64,000 nucleotides of DNA from assembly GCA_003996215.1 (NCBI GenBank), contig QJPP01007519.1:62001-126000 (forward strand), given 5' to 3'. The notes under the pieces are model-generated. The model ran no database searches. It was not told the DNA's origin and saw only the letters and a program-made list of their open reading frames with translations. Shown piece by piece: positions 11,716 through 23,483 of the stretch (position 1 is its first letter; every line of letters begins with the position of its first letter). The translations under genes and the position numbers were made by a program. This stretch comes from Jaltomata sinuosa (taxonomy: Eukaryota; Streptophyta; Magnoliopsida; Solanales; Solanaceae).

Positions 11716-12194
11716 TCAGGGTCAGATGTATGGATTTGGTGGATTGCTGATGAAGTTTCTACGAAGAAATAATTAAGGAGGAGCCATTGGATTATAAACC
11801 ACAGATGGAAAGACATCCGATTGATGTGACCAAGACCCGGGCATTTGATATTTCCCATGGGTTCGTGCTTTCACTAGCCGAGCGGCATGCTCAAGATGAT
11901 GATATCACTGCCCATATGTTTGGACTTCAGATGTTGAAGCTATCAATTGGAGCTCGAGAAGCAATGAAAAAGGAGATGCACCGGGTGGAGATGGATTACC
12001 CATTGAATGTCCATGTCAGGTCAATGTTGAAGATTGGGCCAGATTTTATGGAATCGGTGGATGATGATGTAGCTACTAATGAGGATAGGTGCCATCCAGA
12101 CTAACACTTTGAGTCCAATAGTGAAGAAGAGGCTGATCCGGACATAGATGATGAAAACCTTGGTCCTAATGTGGATAATGGAATGGAGGATTGA
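11716..12194 (+). pseudogene. Element A: env-like ORF, downstream part
   Basis: Continues the frame broken at 86 (QMYGFGGLLMKFLR), then a stop and one-base frameshift near 11770. It resumes as an open frame from 11787 with RHPIDVTKTRAFD, a Leu-rich middle and MDYPLNVHVRSMLKIG. A TAA at 12102 is followed, in the same frame, by an acidic tail (EEEADPDIDDENLG) ending at TGA 12192-12194. The acidic tail is typical of the C-terminus of these plant transposon-like proteins. Role unknown; the ORF belongs to the host element A, not to B. Confidence 0.6.
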
Positions 12195-12896
12195 CCAGGG
12201 AGTTTCTTCCACCACCTCGCTTTTACATTTTATTTGGTGTTTTGCAAGCTCTGGGGACAGAGCTAATCTTTCAGTGTGGGGTGGGGGTGAAATGCTTCCT
12301 TTAGTTTGTAATAGTTAGTAATTCATACTTTGTTTATTTCTATAATTCGGTAGTAGTCAGTGTCCGTAACTTTTTTTTTTATATTTGGGTTCCTCAGCTT
12401 TTGTTTTCGGTGCTTTTCCTGAGAATTGACCCTTTGAATCGAACATGATTTTTTTAGTCATAATTAGGTGCTTTTCCCTATGATGGATGGATGAGGACCA
12501 TCTTAAGGAAAAATTAGTCATGAGCAGTGAGTAGGAGGTAGAACCCGTGTACCATGTGAGAGTAGGTGATCTTTGTTGGGCCACATGATTGTATAATGCA
12601 AGTTCGGTTTGATTTGAAGGGCATGTTATGATGAATTGAATGACTACTTTTAAGATACTTAGGATCATTTGTGTGACTCTTGTATGATTTTAGCTTATTT
12701 TTAAATTTTTCTATTGATTGATTGAGAATCTATAGGGATCCTTCTTGAGTTGAACATGTGCAATCTGTGTGTGAGATTTTGCTGTATTCCATGCTTGCAT
12801 ATTGATGTCTAGAACTAGGCCGGTGTGTTTGCAAAGCGAAATAACGAATGTTGAGTTTAAGAAAGGATAGAGGCATTTCTTTGATAGCCATATTTT
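12195..12896 (+). other. Element A 3' UTR, first part
   Basis: No gene seen. A purine tract TCAGTGTGGGGTGGGGGTGA at 12271-12290 lies about 80 bp after the env-like stop, the same arrangement as in element B. The sequence is interrupted at 12896 by element C and continues at 22527. Confidence 0.6.
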
Positions 12897-15108
12897 TGTC
12901 ACGACCCAACCCGCCGTGAGTGGCACCCACCCAACCCCCGAATGAGCGAACCAATTAACAACCCAACACTTAGTGGAATCTAACAGCTGAAAACCAGTTT
13001 GCATTAAATTAAACTAACATTTGTATTCCAAAACAATACTAAACAAGATCCTGCAAAAAACTACCCCTAGAATCTGAAAGTCACCATACCAAAACATCTA
13101 CCAAAAGTCTAGAATACGGGGACGTAACTCCAAAAATAAAATAGTCTAAGTCCGAACAATGGACTAGAGAATATACTAGAGAAACCATGGTAGCTCAGAA
13201 GAAGTAGCTCACCCTCAGAATCTGGAATCGCTGGGACTAGATCTGAGGTCGCGTAGGAGCCGCCAGAAGATGTCCTATACTCATAAAAGGAAAAATAAGT
13301 GCAGAATTTGTACACAACCACCGTGTACTGGTAGGATCATCAGCCAAATCCAATAAACAAGATATGAAAAATAAACTAAAGCTGAGTAAAGTAAGGTAAA
13401 TATGTAATATAAGCCAACAATAAAACTAGACTAAGTCTTTCCTCTAGCTTACCAATCACATGTGACAAGTCTGACAACCATTGGATAATACACCATGACA
13501 ATATAATATATCCCTTTCAAATAACCCAGACCAACTACGCATCCCTAAGGCAACACTTAAGTGTTCAACAAGCAATCCCAATCTACACCATGACCAACCC
13601 CACAGTTAAGTACAACCACCCGGCCTCTCAAGGACCATCATGCAATAATCACATATCAAGAATACAGCCCTGTCCACTCATAAAACCATCGTCAGAATAC
13701 AATTAATACAAGTACAATCAAACCTGTACCAGGTGTGGTATCCGAGCCAACCATTATAGAAACCGTACCAGGCGTGATACCCGAGCCAACTGATAAATAT
13801 CCCACACCAGGCGTGGTACCTGAGCAAACCAGTATGTAACCTGTACCAGGCGTGGTACCCGAGCCAATGAATATCATACACAATCCAACAAGTCAATAAA
13901 TAATGAACAACATCACACTTGTAAACCAATAAGCAACCAAACCCAGTTCATTTACATAATTGACACAAGATAGCAAGACATTCATAATCCCATTTCCTAA
14001 GCATGGAAACTCATACAATACTAAGCGATAGTACATGAACACATATTGTATATTAGGAAAAACAGTAACCATCACCTACCTCAAATTGCTTTTGAAAACT
14101 TTACTGGATCGGAGCCTTCCTATTTCTAGAAGCTTGTGCTTGCTCTTGGTCTAAAAACAATTATACAATATGCTAACATCAGTCCAATGGCCTAAAATAC
14201 CTGGATTATACAAAATCTCAATCCCCAGGATAAAACTATAATCATTCCACCCATTCCCGGGCTTTCCCATAACTAATTCATCCTAAACTACCATTTTTAT
14301 GGTTATATTTAGCGAATAAGGGTGATTAAGGCATGAAAAACCCATAAACAACATAAACTAAGAACTCAACACCCTAGAATCTCCTTTTTCCTCGGATTCC
14401 ATATTTTTAGGTTAACCCAAACCTTCTCCCAAACCCGTAGATTATAGTTTCTAAGGTTCGGGAATCAATATAACAAAGAGGGGAGCGAAAACCTTACCTT
14501 TTCGATGGAGTTGGGTGGAAATTAGCATAAATTCGCCTCCCTTCGTCTCTGCCCTTCTCCAAAATGTTCTTGAAAGTTTTTGAATGTTTTTGGGTAAGTT
14601 TCAGCATAAAACTTGACTCCGTCTGCTATTGCATTTTGTACACCGCTATAGTGGCACCGCTATAGCAGAACCAACCGCTATGGTGGTACTGATCATCGTT
14701 GACTACCGCTATAGCAGAAATTATTCCGCTATAGATGTGGCCGCGAAAGTGCAGTGTCAAACTCTGTAGCTATTGACACTGGACAAAATCTCAGAAAATC
14801 CCCCAAAAGGGTTCATTTTACAACATATCTTAAATCCTGACATTCTGAAACAACCCCTTCACGTCAACCTTAATATCGGGAGTTCTACTTACCCAAATTT
14901 GTTACAAAAATTCCCCCGGACTCCTTAACATCTTAGCTAACAAAAGACTCACCACCTAATCCTTACTCGGATTGATCTAGACCATACCTCTCTCCAAAAC
15001 CAATCGAGACTAGCCTAGCCCAAAATTTCCAACTCCCAAACCCGAAAGTTTTCTAACCTGAAACTTGGTACGAAAGGTTTACCTGTAACAACGAACCCAG
15101 TCATTATA
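12897..15108 (-). repeat. Element C 3' LTR
   Basis: 2212 bp, matches 20289-22521. Contains a four-unit GGTACC-hairpin minisatellite (about 13720-13870) and a cluster of CCGCTATAGCGG-like palindromes (about 14636-14735). The outer end in element sense reads GTCGTGACA; the inner TGTAACGACC start has decayed to TATAATGACT. Confidence 0.9.
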
Positions 15109-15203
15109 ATAGATACCAATTTACCCATCATTTGTCCCCAAATGATAAAACCTAAAAAGATGAAATGAAGCAGGGAAAGTGTAGTACCTGAATCCTCAAA
15201 CAA

Positions 15204-15410
15204 TTAAGGGTACTTGTCTCGTATGTCCTTCTCAGTTTCCCAAGTGGCTTCCTCAACTGGATGATGCTTCCATTGAACTTTTATCGACTTGATCTCTTTT
15301 GTCCTCAACTTCCGGACATCCCAATTAAGAATCAGAACCGGTTCCTCTTCATATCGCAGATCCTTGTCTAGCAAAATTGAATCCCACTTAATAATGTATT
15401 CCCCCTCCAC
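15204..15410 (-). pseudogene. Element C chromodomain (end of pol)
   Basis: The last 50 or so residues form a chromodomain: an EEEPVLIL start, basic RKLRTKEIKSIKVQW core strands and the HHPVEEATWE helix ending in DIRDKYP. In chromoviruses this module follows the integrase and is thought to direct insertion to heterochromatin by binding modified histone H3. It is separated from integrase by stops. The stop codon is at 15204, about 95 bp before the 3' LTR. Confidence 0.8.
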
Positions 15411-16690
15411 ATGGTATCACTTCAACCTGGATACATGAAAGACTGGAAGGACTATGGATAAACTGGGCGATAGTGCTAGCCTGTAAGCCACTGGCCCTAC
15501 AATCTCGAGAACCTCAAATGGACTAATATACTGAAGGTTGAGCTTTCCCCTCTTACCAAACCACATAAGCCCCTTCATTGGCGACACTTTGAATAACACC
15601 TGCTCACCAACCTGAAAATCCATGTCTCTTACCTTACAATCTGCGTATTCTTTCTGCCTTCTTTGGGCTGTTAGAAACTTGGTTTGAATTCCCCTCACCT
15701 TTTTCCTGAGTTTCCCTTACCAAGTGCCTGCCTAAGGGTTTCACATCACCTGCCTCAAACCACCCTATAGGTGATCTACATCCCCTCCCGTATAGTGCCT
15801 CAAATGGTGCCATATCGTTACTGGAGTGGTAGAAGTTGCTATATGAGAACTCACACAACAGTAGAAACTGGTCCCAATGACCTCCAAAGTCAATCACACA
15901 TGCATGCTCTTAGTATGTCCTCCAACACTTGGATTGTCCTCTCTGACTGACAGACTGTCTGAGGATGAAATGTCGTGCTGAAAGTGAGTTGAATGCCCAA
16001 CTCTTTGTATAACTTACCCTAGAACTTGGAGGTAAACTGAGTACCCCTGTATGAAATGATTGAGAGTGGCAGCCCATGCAGTCTCACAATCTCCTACACA
16101 TAGATCTTAGCCAACTACTGCAAATTATAGTCCACCCTAACCCGAATGAAATGAGCTGAGTTAGTCAGCCTGTCCACAATGACCCAAATGGAGTCGTACT
16201 TTCCCAAGGTATTAGGAAGACCCACCACAAAATCCATGGCTATCCTTTCCACTTCCACTCAGGAATGGGCTTTTTATGAAGCAATCCTGCAGGCCTTTGG
16301 TACTCATAATTGATCTGTTGATAGTTCTGACACTTAGGCACATAATCAACTATGTACCTTTTCATCCCAGGCCACCAGTAAAGTTGCCTAAAGTCCCTGT
16401 ATATTTTGGTTATGCCCGGATGAATTGAATACCACGAACCATGAGCCTCTGCCAACACCTTCTGAATTATATCATCAACTCGAGGAACAAAAATCCTCCC
16501 TATGAAGCTCATCACCCCATCAGCGCCCAACATGGCATCCCCGGACTCTCCGGATACTACCTTGCTCCGAAACTTGTTCAACTGTGCATCCTGAAACTGC
16601 TTGGCCTTTATTTCTTCTATGAATGTGGATTTGACCTCAATACTGGCCAACACCCCCTGTTTTGAGATTCCCAATTGCATGAACTTAAAT
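15411..16690 (-). pseudogene. Element C integrase, broken
   Basis: Integrase inserts the cDNA into host DNA. The zinc-binding part lies at about 16480-16310 (HPGITKIYRDFRQLYWWPGMK); the last Cys is replaced, reading CQNY. The catalytic core runs from about 16240 to 15800. The second acidic residue, normally in an SDRG context, reads SYRG, so a catalytic Asp is lost, while the Glu in QSERTI is kept. The C-terminal domain (FEALYGRGCRSPIGWFEAGD, then KGLMWFGKRGKLNLQYISPFEVLE) ends near 15420. Several in-frame stops in the core. Confidence 0.85.
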
Positions 16691-18300
16691 TATAGAGCCC
16701 AAATCTCCTTAGTCGGTGGTAATTTAGACACCCCCAAATAAGCCAAACTGCTAATGCTAACCGTACTCCGGCTCAATGCGTCTGCCACCATATTAGCCTT
16801 GCCCGAATGATACTGGATGATAACATCATAATCTTTTAGAAACTCCATCCACCTCCTCTGCCTCAGATTCAAGTCCTTCTGAGTAAACATATGCGCTGTG
16901 ATGGTCCGTGAACACTTCACACTTGACACCATAGAGGTAGTGCCTCCAAATCTTAAGTGCAAAGACCATCGGTGCCAACTCCAAGTCATGAGTTGGGTAA
17001 TTCTTCTCATGAGGCTTCAACTACCTTGAAGCATACGCTATAATATTCCTGTTCTGCATTAACACAACACCTAAACCCGAATATGAAGCATCACAATACA
17101 CAATGAAATCCTTACCTTCAATCGACAATGAAAAAATTGGAGTTGTATTAAAAAGTGTCTTGAGATTTTGGAAGCTCTTCTCATCTTATTGGACCACACA
17201 AATGGTACTTCCTTCTGAGTTAACCTTTTTAAGTGAGTAGCGATAAACGAAAAATCTTTGACAAACCTGTGATAGTAGGCTGCAAGCCCCACAAAACTCT
17301 TAACCTCAGTCAAAGAGCTAGGCTAGACCCAACTCTTAACTGCCTGAATCTTTTGGGGATCCACCATCACCCCCTTTTCTGACACCACATGCCCTAAGAA
17401 ATCGACCAAAGTCAACCAAAATTCACACTTGAATAACTTGGCATATGATTTTTGGTGCCTCAAAATATCCAAAAAAATACGAAGATGCTCAACATGCTCC
17501 TCCATACTCTTGGAGTAGATCAAAATGTCATTAATAAAAACAATGATGAACGAATCCAGATAAGATTTGAATACCCTATTCATCAAACTCATGAATGCCG
17601 TCGGTGTATTGGTTAGCCCAAACAACATCATTAGGAACTCATAATACCCATATCGAGTCCGAAATGCTGTCTTAGGGATGTCCGCATGCCTAATCTTTAA
17701 TTAATGGTACCATAACCTTAAGTCGATCTTTGAGAATACTGATGCACCCTACAACTAGTCAAAGAGGTCATCTATGCAAGGTAAAGGATACTTGTTCCAG
17801 ATGGTAACCTTGTTCAGTTGCCTATAGTCTATGCACATCCTCATACTACCATCCTTCTTTTTCACAAATAATACCGGAGCACCCCAAGGTGAAGCACTGG
17901 GATGGATAAAACCTTTATCTAAGATTTCCTGAAGCTAAGTCTTAAGTTCCCTCAACTCTGCCGGAGCCATGCGGTAAGGAGGAATAGAAATTGGGCGAGT
18001 TCCCGGCTCCAAGTCTATACAAAAGTCAATGTCTCTGTCCGGAGGCATGCCAGGCAAATCCTTCGGAAAAACTTCCTGAAACTATGAAACTACCGAAACT
18101 GACTCAATCGATGGGGACTCCACACTATCATCCTGAATATGAGCCAAGAAGGCCAAACATCCTCTTCCCATTAACTTCCTAGCCCGGACAAATGATATGA
18201 TCTTAGTTGGATTAGGCCTGTACACACCTTCCCACTCTAGTCTATCCTTAGCCAAAATCTATAGAGTTATTATTTTAGCATTACAATTCAATACCACATT
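16690..18300 (-). pseudogene. Element C reverse transcriptase and RNase H, broken
   Basis: Reverse transcriptase occupies about 18100-17300. The catalytic motif (about 17521-17550) reads FIND instead of FIDD, so the first Asp of the pair is lost. RNase H follows (about 17310-16690), with the HEKNYPTHDLELAPMVFALKIWRHYLYG block and FTDH. Frame breaks occur at about 17640, 17320 and 17020. The product would copy the element RNA into cDNA inside the particle; this copy cannot. Confidence 0.88.
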
Positions 18301-18660
18301 ACATGGAGGCAACTATGTCATCCATAAAATAACATCAAAATCTAACATGTACAGAATAACCAAATCTACCAAAGTCTGCAGCCCCACAAACACTATATAC
18401 AATTACGATAAACATGGGTTACTATCACAGACTATCCAACTAGGGTAGAAACAAGAATAGTAGAATCAATGACATCACAAACCAAATCCATACCTAAAAC
18501 AAAATTCACAGAAACATAAGAGTAAGTCAAACCTGGGTCAAACAATACAGAAGCCATCCTATCATACACTAGAATTATACTTGTGATCACTGCGTCTGAT
18601 GACTCAGCCTCAAACTTCCTTGAAAAAGTATAATAATGGGCCTGATCATCAATACAAGCA
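18301..18660 (-). pseudogene. Element C aspartic protease, broken
   Basis: The SVLFDPGLTYSYVS region is encoded at about 18560-18510. The usual D-S/T-G is preceded by a Pro and followed by Leu, as D-P-G, a form common in Tekay elements. Downstream blocks are interrupted by stops. It sits directly after the gag zinc knuckle region. Confidence 0.65.
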
Positions 18661-20070
18661 ACTTCTATGGCTGGCTACGCCATACCTCTGCCCGTGCCGC
18701 CATTCCCTCTGTCTCTTTGGCCTCTCTAAAAGTTACCTCTCTCACCTTGTGGACGACCCTTAGCATAACCACCTCTAGCTGCTGGAACCACAGCCTTAGA
18801 CTGCTGTTGAGTCTGATTACCTTTCTTCCTGTGAGGGCACTCCCACTTCTAGTGACTCGGATCACCACAATGATAGCATCCGCAGTGAAGAGTAGGCCTG
18901 CTAGTAGAAGTATAAGAAGCTCTCTTGCCTATAGGAGCTGTGAATTGACTAGCTCCCAGATGACCACCTGTAGAAGCTGGCAAAGCTGACTGAATAGGAT
19001 GAGCAGAATACACCTGCTAGTTGTGACCCCTGGAGTATGAACCACTGAAATTTCCGTCATTCCAGGACTTCTTAGCTAACACCTTAGCCTGCCCGACCTG
19101 TTTAACCCCCTCTAGCTTGTTCACATAATTCATTACCTCATTAAAACTCTTTCACGCTGAAGTCATATGCACGGACAACACCTGCAACTCAGTATTTAGG
19201 CCCTTTTAAAAAATAGACGAATCCTCTCCTTTTCTTTACCCAGAAGCTGAGTAGCAAAATAGGACAATGCATGGAATTTAGCCTCATAGGCTGAAACTAA
19301 CATGTTACCCTGCTCAAGGGACAAAAACTCATCCTTTTTATGGTCTCTCAAAGTGTGGGGAACATACTTCTCTAAGAAAAGAGCATGAAACTCTGCCCAA
19401 GTCAGTGAAGGCAAAGCTGATAGTCGACCCTCCACATGAGACCTCCACAGTGGTTGGCATCACCCTGAAGCTGGAAAGTGACGAACTCTACCCCATGTTG
19501 CTGCATAATGCCCAGCTTATGCAGCCTCTCATAATAATCCAAGATAAACTCATAAGCATTCTCTTTCTCAGTACCCTGAAACATAAGAGGTTTCAGTTTT
19601 AAGAACTTAGTTAGCATCTCATGCTAATTCCCAGTCATAAGCGGACCTAGCATCAGACGGAAGAAGTCATCAGTACCCAATGCCGCATCCATCTTAAGAG
19701 CTATTGTAACCACTGGTTGGGTGCCTAGAACCTGATCTGCAGTACCCATGGGGGTGGATCCAGCACCAACTGGTCCACTCAAAAAAGTCCACACCTGCTG
19801 AAATGCCTCAAGCGATATAGGGGGAAGGCTTGCACCTCCAGTCGGTGCCGCCTCCGCCTATTTCGCGCCCTCCTCAACAACAACCTCCACTTTTTTCTCA
19901 ACATAATACTGGGGTGGGGGAGGGGTCGCCGCTCTCGCTCCTGCAGCTGCCTGAGCTCCACCCCTGACGGGTGCTACTATCCCTCTGCCTCTACTCCTAC
20001 CCCTTCCTCTAACCACTGGGCCCACTGTTGGGACCACCACTATCACTCTATTATTTCTGGTATTCACCAT
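18661..20070 (-). pseudogene. Element C gag, broken
   Basis: Starts with ATG at 20070 (MVNTRNNRV), followed by an Arg/Gly-rich stretch. The capsid core is at about 19620-19200 (MLTKFLKLKPLMFQGTEK, then ALFLEKYVPHTLRD and FHALSYFATQLLG) and is split by a frameshift near 19420. The zinc knuckle near 18890-18830 keeps the C-x2-C-x4-H-x4-C spacing (CYHCGDPSH...ECP) but has a TAG inside it. Confidence 0.85.
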
Positions 20071-20270
20071 CTGCGGACAAAAGAGTGAAGGAGGTTATAT
20101 ACCAATTTGTATCACCAGATACCAATTGGAATCGAGTGATAGCACGAAGGAAGAAAGAAGTGATAGTTTCCTAAAGTTCTATAGCCTCTCGAAGAAAAGT
20201 ACAGACTTCTCCATACCATTTTGGAAGACTCTACTTGACCCATTTTGGTAGGACGAGATCAACGAACCTA
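20071..20270 (-). other. Element C leader with GATACCAATTGG motif
   Basis: Untranslated leader between primer site and gag ATG. GATACCAATTGGAATC lies at about 20109-20124 (plus-strand reading). Related motifs and flanking similarity occur at the same place in elements D, E and G, which suggests a conserved cis signal such as one for packaging or dimerisation. That role is inference. Confidence 0.55.
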
Positions 20271-20284
20271 GGGCTCTGATACCA
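20271..20284 (-). other. Primer binding site of C, initiator Met-tRNA
   Basis: The minus strand reads TGGTATCAGAGCCC, complementary to the 3' end of plant initiator tRNA-Met. It starts four bases inside the 5' LTR boundary. Confidence 0.9.
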
Positions 20285-20288
20285 TCTT

Positions 20289-22521
20289 TATCACGACCCA
20301 ACATGCCGTGAGTGGAACCCACCCAACCCCCGGATGAGCGAACCACTTAACAACCCAACACTTAGTGGAATCTAACAGCTAAAAACCAATTTGCACTAAA
20401 TTAAACTAACATTTATATTCCAAAATAGTACTACACAAGATCCTGCAGAAAACTACCCCTAGAATCTAGAAGTCATCGTACCAAAATATCTACCAAAAGT
20501 CTAGAATACAGGGATGCAACCCCAAAAACAAAAGATTCTAAGTTCGAACAGTGGACTAGAGAATGTACTAGAGAAACCATGGTAGACCAGAAAAAATAGC
20601 TCATCCTTGGAATCTAGAATCGTTGGGACTAGATCTGAGGTCGCGTAGGAGCCGCCGGAAGATGTTCTGTACTTATAAAAGGAAAAATAAGTGCAGAGTT
20701 AGTACACAACCACCGTGTACTGGTAGGATCATCGTCCAGCTCCAATAAACAAGATATGAATAATAAACTAAAGCTGAGTAAAGTAAGGTAAATATGTAAT
20801 ACAAGTAAGCAAATAAACTAGACTCTAAGTCTTTCCTCTAGCTTATTAATCACACGTAATGAGTATGACAGACAATGTACAATACACCATGATGATATCA
20901 TATATCCCTTTCAAATAACTCAGACCAACTATGGATCCTTAAGACAACACCTACGTGTTCAACATGTAATCTTGGTCTACACCATGACAAACCCCATAGT
21001 TAAGTACAACCACCCGGCCTCTCAAGGACCATCATGCAACAATCATATATCAAGAATACAGCCCGATCCACTTATGGAACCATCGTTAGAATACAATCAA
21101 TGCAAGTATAATCAAACCCGTACTAGGTGTGGTACCCGAGCCAACCATTATAGAATCCATACCAGGCATGGTACCCAAGCCAACCAATAAATATCTTGTA
21201 CCAGGTGTGATACCCAAGCCAACCAGTATGTAACCTATACCAGGCGTGGTACACGAGCCAACCGAATGTCACACACAATCCAACAAGTCAATAAATAATG
21301 AACAACATCACACTTGTAAATCAACAAGCAACCAAACCAAGTTCATTTCATATAATTTACGTAGGATAACTAGACATTCAAAATCCCATTTCCTAAGCAT
21401 ACAAACTCATACAATACTAAGCGATAGCACATGAACACATATTGTATATTGGGAAAAAATGTAACCATCACCTACCTCGAATTGCTTTTGGAAACTTTAC
21501 TAGACTGGAACCTTTCCATTTCCGAAAGCTTGTGCTTGCTCTTGGTCTAAAATAAATTAAATAATATGCTAACATCAGTCCAATGGTCTAAAATACCCGG
21601 ATTATATAAAATCTCAATCCCCAGGCCAAAACTATAATCATTCCATCCATTCCCAGGCTTTTCCACCACTAATTCGTGCTAAACTATCATTTTTACAGTT
21701 ACATCTAGCGAATAAGGGTGATTAAGGCATGAAAAACCCATAAACAACATAAACCAAGAACTCAAAACCCTAGAATCCCCTTTTTCACCAGATTCCATAT
21801 TCTTAGGTTAACCCAAATCTTCCCCCAAACCCGTAGATTATAGTTTCTAAGGTTCAGGAATCAGAATAACAAAGAAGGGAGCGAAAACCTTACCTTTTTG
21901 GTGGAGTTGTGTGGAAATTCGCTGAACTTCGTCTCCCTTCCTCTCTGCCCTTCCCTAAAACATTCTTCAAAGTTTCTGAATATTTTTGGAAAAGTTTCAT
22001 CATAAAACCTGACTCAGTCTGCTATAGTGGTCCATACACCATTATAGTGGTGCCACCATAGCGAAACCGACCGCTACGACAGTGATGACCATCATTGACT
22101 ATTGCTATAGCGGAAATTATTCTACTATAGCGGTGGCCGCGGTAGTGCAGTGTCAACCGCTATAGAAGTTGACACAGGATAGAATCTCAAAAAATCCTCC
22201 AAAAGGGTCCATTTTATAACACACCTTAAATCCTGATGTTCCGGAATAACCCCTTCACATCAACCTTAATACCAGAGTTTTACTTACCCGAATTTGTTTC
22301 CAAAAAGTCCTCTAGACTCCTTAGCGTCTTAGCTAATGGAAAGACTAGCTCAATACAAGACTCGTCATCCAATCCTCACCCGAATTACCCTAGACCATAC
22401 CTCACTCCGAAACTGACCGAGACTAGCCTAGCCCAAAATTTCTAACTCCCAAACCCGGATGTTTTCTAACCCAAAATTTGGCATGAAAGTTTTACCCATA
22501 ACGATAGACCTGGTCGTTACA
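20289..22521 (-). repeat. Element C 5' LTR
   Basis: 2233 bp; element-sense start TGTAACGACC (22521), end GTCGTGATA. Carries the GGTACC minisatellite at about 21110-21262 and CCGCTATAGCGG-like palindromes at about 22018-22150. Confidence 0.9.
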
Positions 22522-22526
22522 TATTT

Positions 22527-23483
22527 ATCCCTTACATTATCTACCCATAGTGCATCTTAGTTAGCCCTTTTTGAGCCTTTAGCATGTTCCTTGGTAGCCT
22601 CATATGTAGCTTGTTCCCCTTCTTTCAATAGACCGTAATTTGATCCTAAAAACTCCTAAGCGCTTTAGTGAGAAATAAAGTTGATAAGGAGTATAGAAGT
22701 GAAAACGAGAAAGAGTGAACTTGAAGTCCCAAATAATAGCTATTGGTGTGATGAAAAATAAAATAAAATAAAATGTATAAATACATATGTGTTGTTGATA
22801 GGGTGCCAAACAAAGAGAGCTAAAGTGCCTTGAAAATATAATCAAAAACTCCCTATTAAAAGACAAAAAACATTCACAGAGAGGGGAAAGACAAAAGAGA
22901 GTTGTAAGCAGGTGGAAAGTAGGTGGTCCTGGAATGAGATAAATGTATAGTGTGATGTATTAAAGCGCTTGGGAAAGTTAGTTACTATTTTACCCAAATA
23001 GTTCCTACCCGTCCCTCAGCCTACATTACAACCCATAAAGTCGTACTTGATCTTGAGCTTTGATATTCAATTATTAGTGGCGTACTACACTAAGGGAAAG
23101 CCTATGGATCATCTTATGTTGCATGTGAATTCTTTGTGAGAAGGAGCGTAATTCCATTCTAACATCCACTCTTATGTTAAATTGCATGTTGGTGAGTGAT
23201 TATGGGCAACTCCCATGTTGTGAGTGCGCATGTTTGATGAAGGATAGGTGACCTATATGATTTAGTGATCAAGTAGTGTGCATGAGTTTGCTAATTTTGT
23301 GGAATCAATTCTTGAGGCTAGGAGGTTTTGAGTAGTTATTCATGGGCTATATATGGTTCCAATTGGTCGTTGTAAGGTTAGAGATTGGGTGTCTTGTTTC
23401 CATTAGTGGTGTTAGAGTCTTCTTAGATGAACATAAGTGCAAGGAGTTGTTCGAGGATGAATAAGGCTTTAAGTGTGGGGTGG
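22527..23483 (+). other. Element A 3' UTR, second part, with polypurine tract
   Basis: Continuation of 12195-12896 after element C. No gene seen. An AAAAT microsatellite lies near 22748-22772. It ends with AAGTGTGGGGTGG (23471-23483), the likely plus-strand primer, right before the 3' LTR. Confidence 0.6.

Larger units (their letters stand above)
12897..22521 (-). mobile_element. Element C: Tekay/Del-type chromovirus (Ty3/Gypsy), full length, degenerate
   Basis: Reading on the minus strand: 5' LTR 22521-20289, initiator-Met-tRNA primer site, leader, gag, protease, reverse transcriptase, RNase H, integrase, chromodomain, 3' LTR 15108-12897. TATTT is found on both sides (12891-12895 and 22522-22526), with one extra T at the left junction. 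The chromodomain after integrase and the TGGTATCAGAGC primer site place it in the Tekay/Del chromovirus lineage. All ORFs are broken. It inserted in the 3' UTR of element A, in opposite orientation. Confidence 0.92.

Noticed and set aside
13678..13929. Minus-strand ORFs translating as repeated GTTPGTGYI / YHAWYRF peptides
   Set aside because: They are translations of the GGTACC minisatellite in C's LTR; similar repeat peptides appear in all three frames and in the other LTRs (for example 39658-39891, 45454-45709), so they are not genes.
18636..18989. Plus-strand 117-codon Ser/Thr/Leu-rich ORF
   Set aside because: Antisense shadow of the Arg/Gly-rich gag tail and zinc knuckle of element C.
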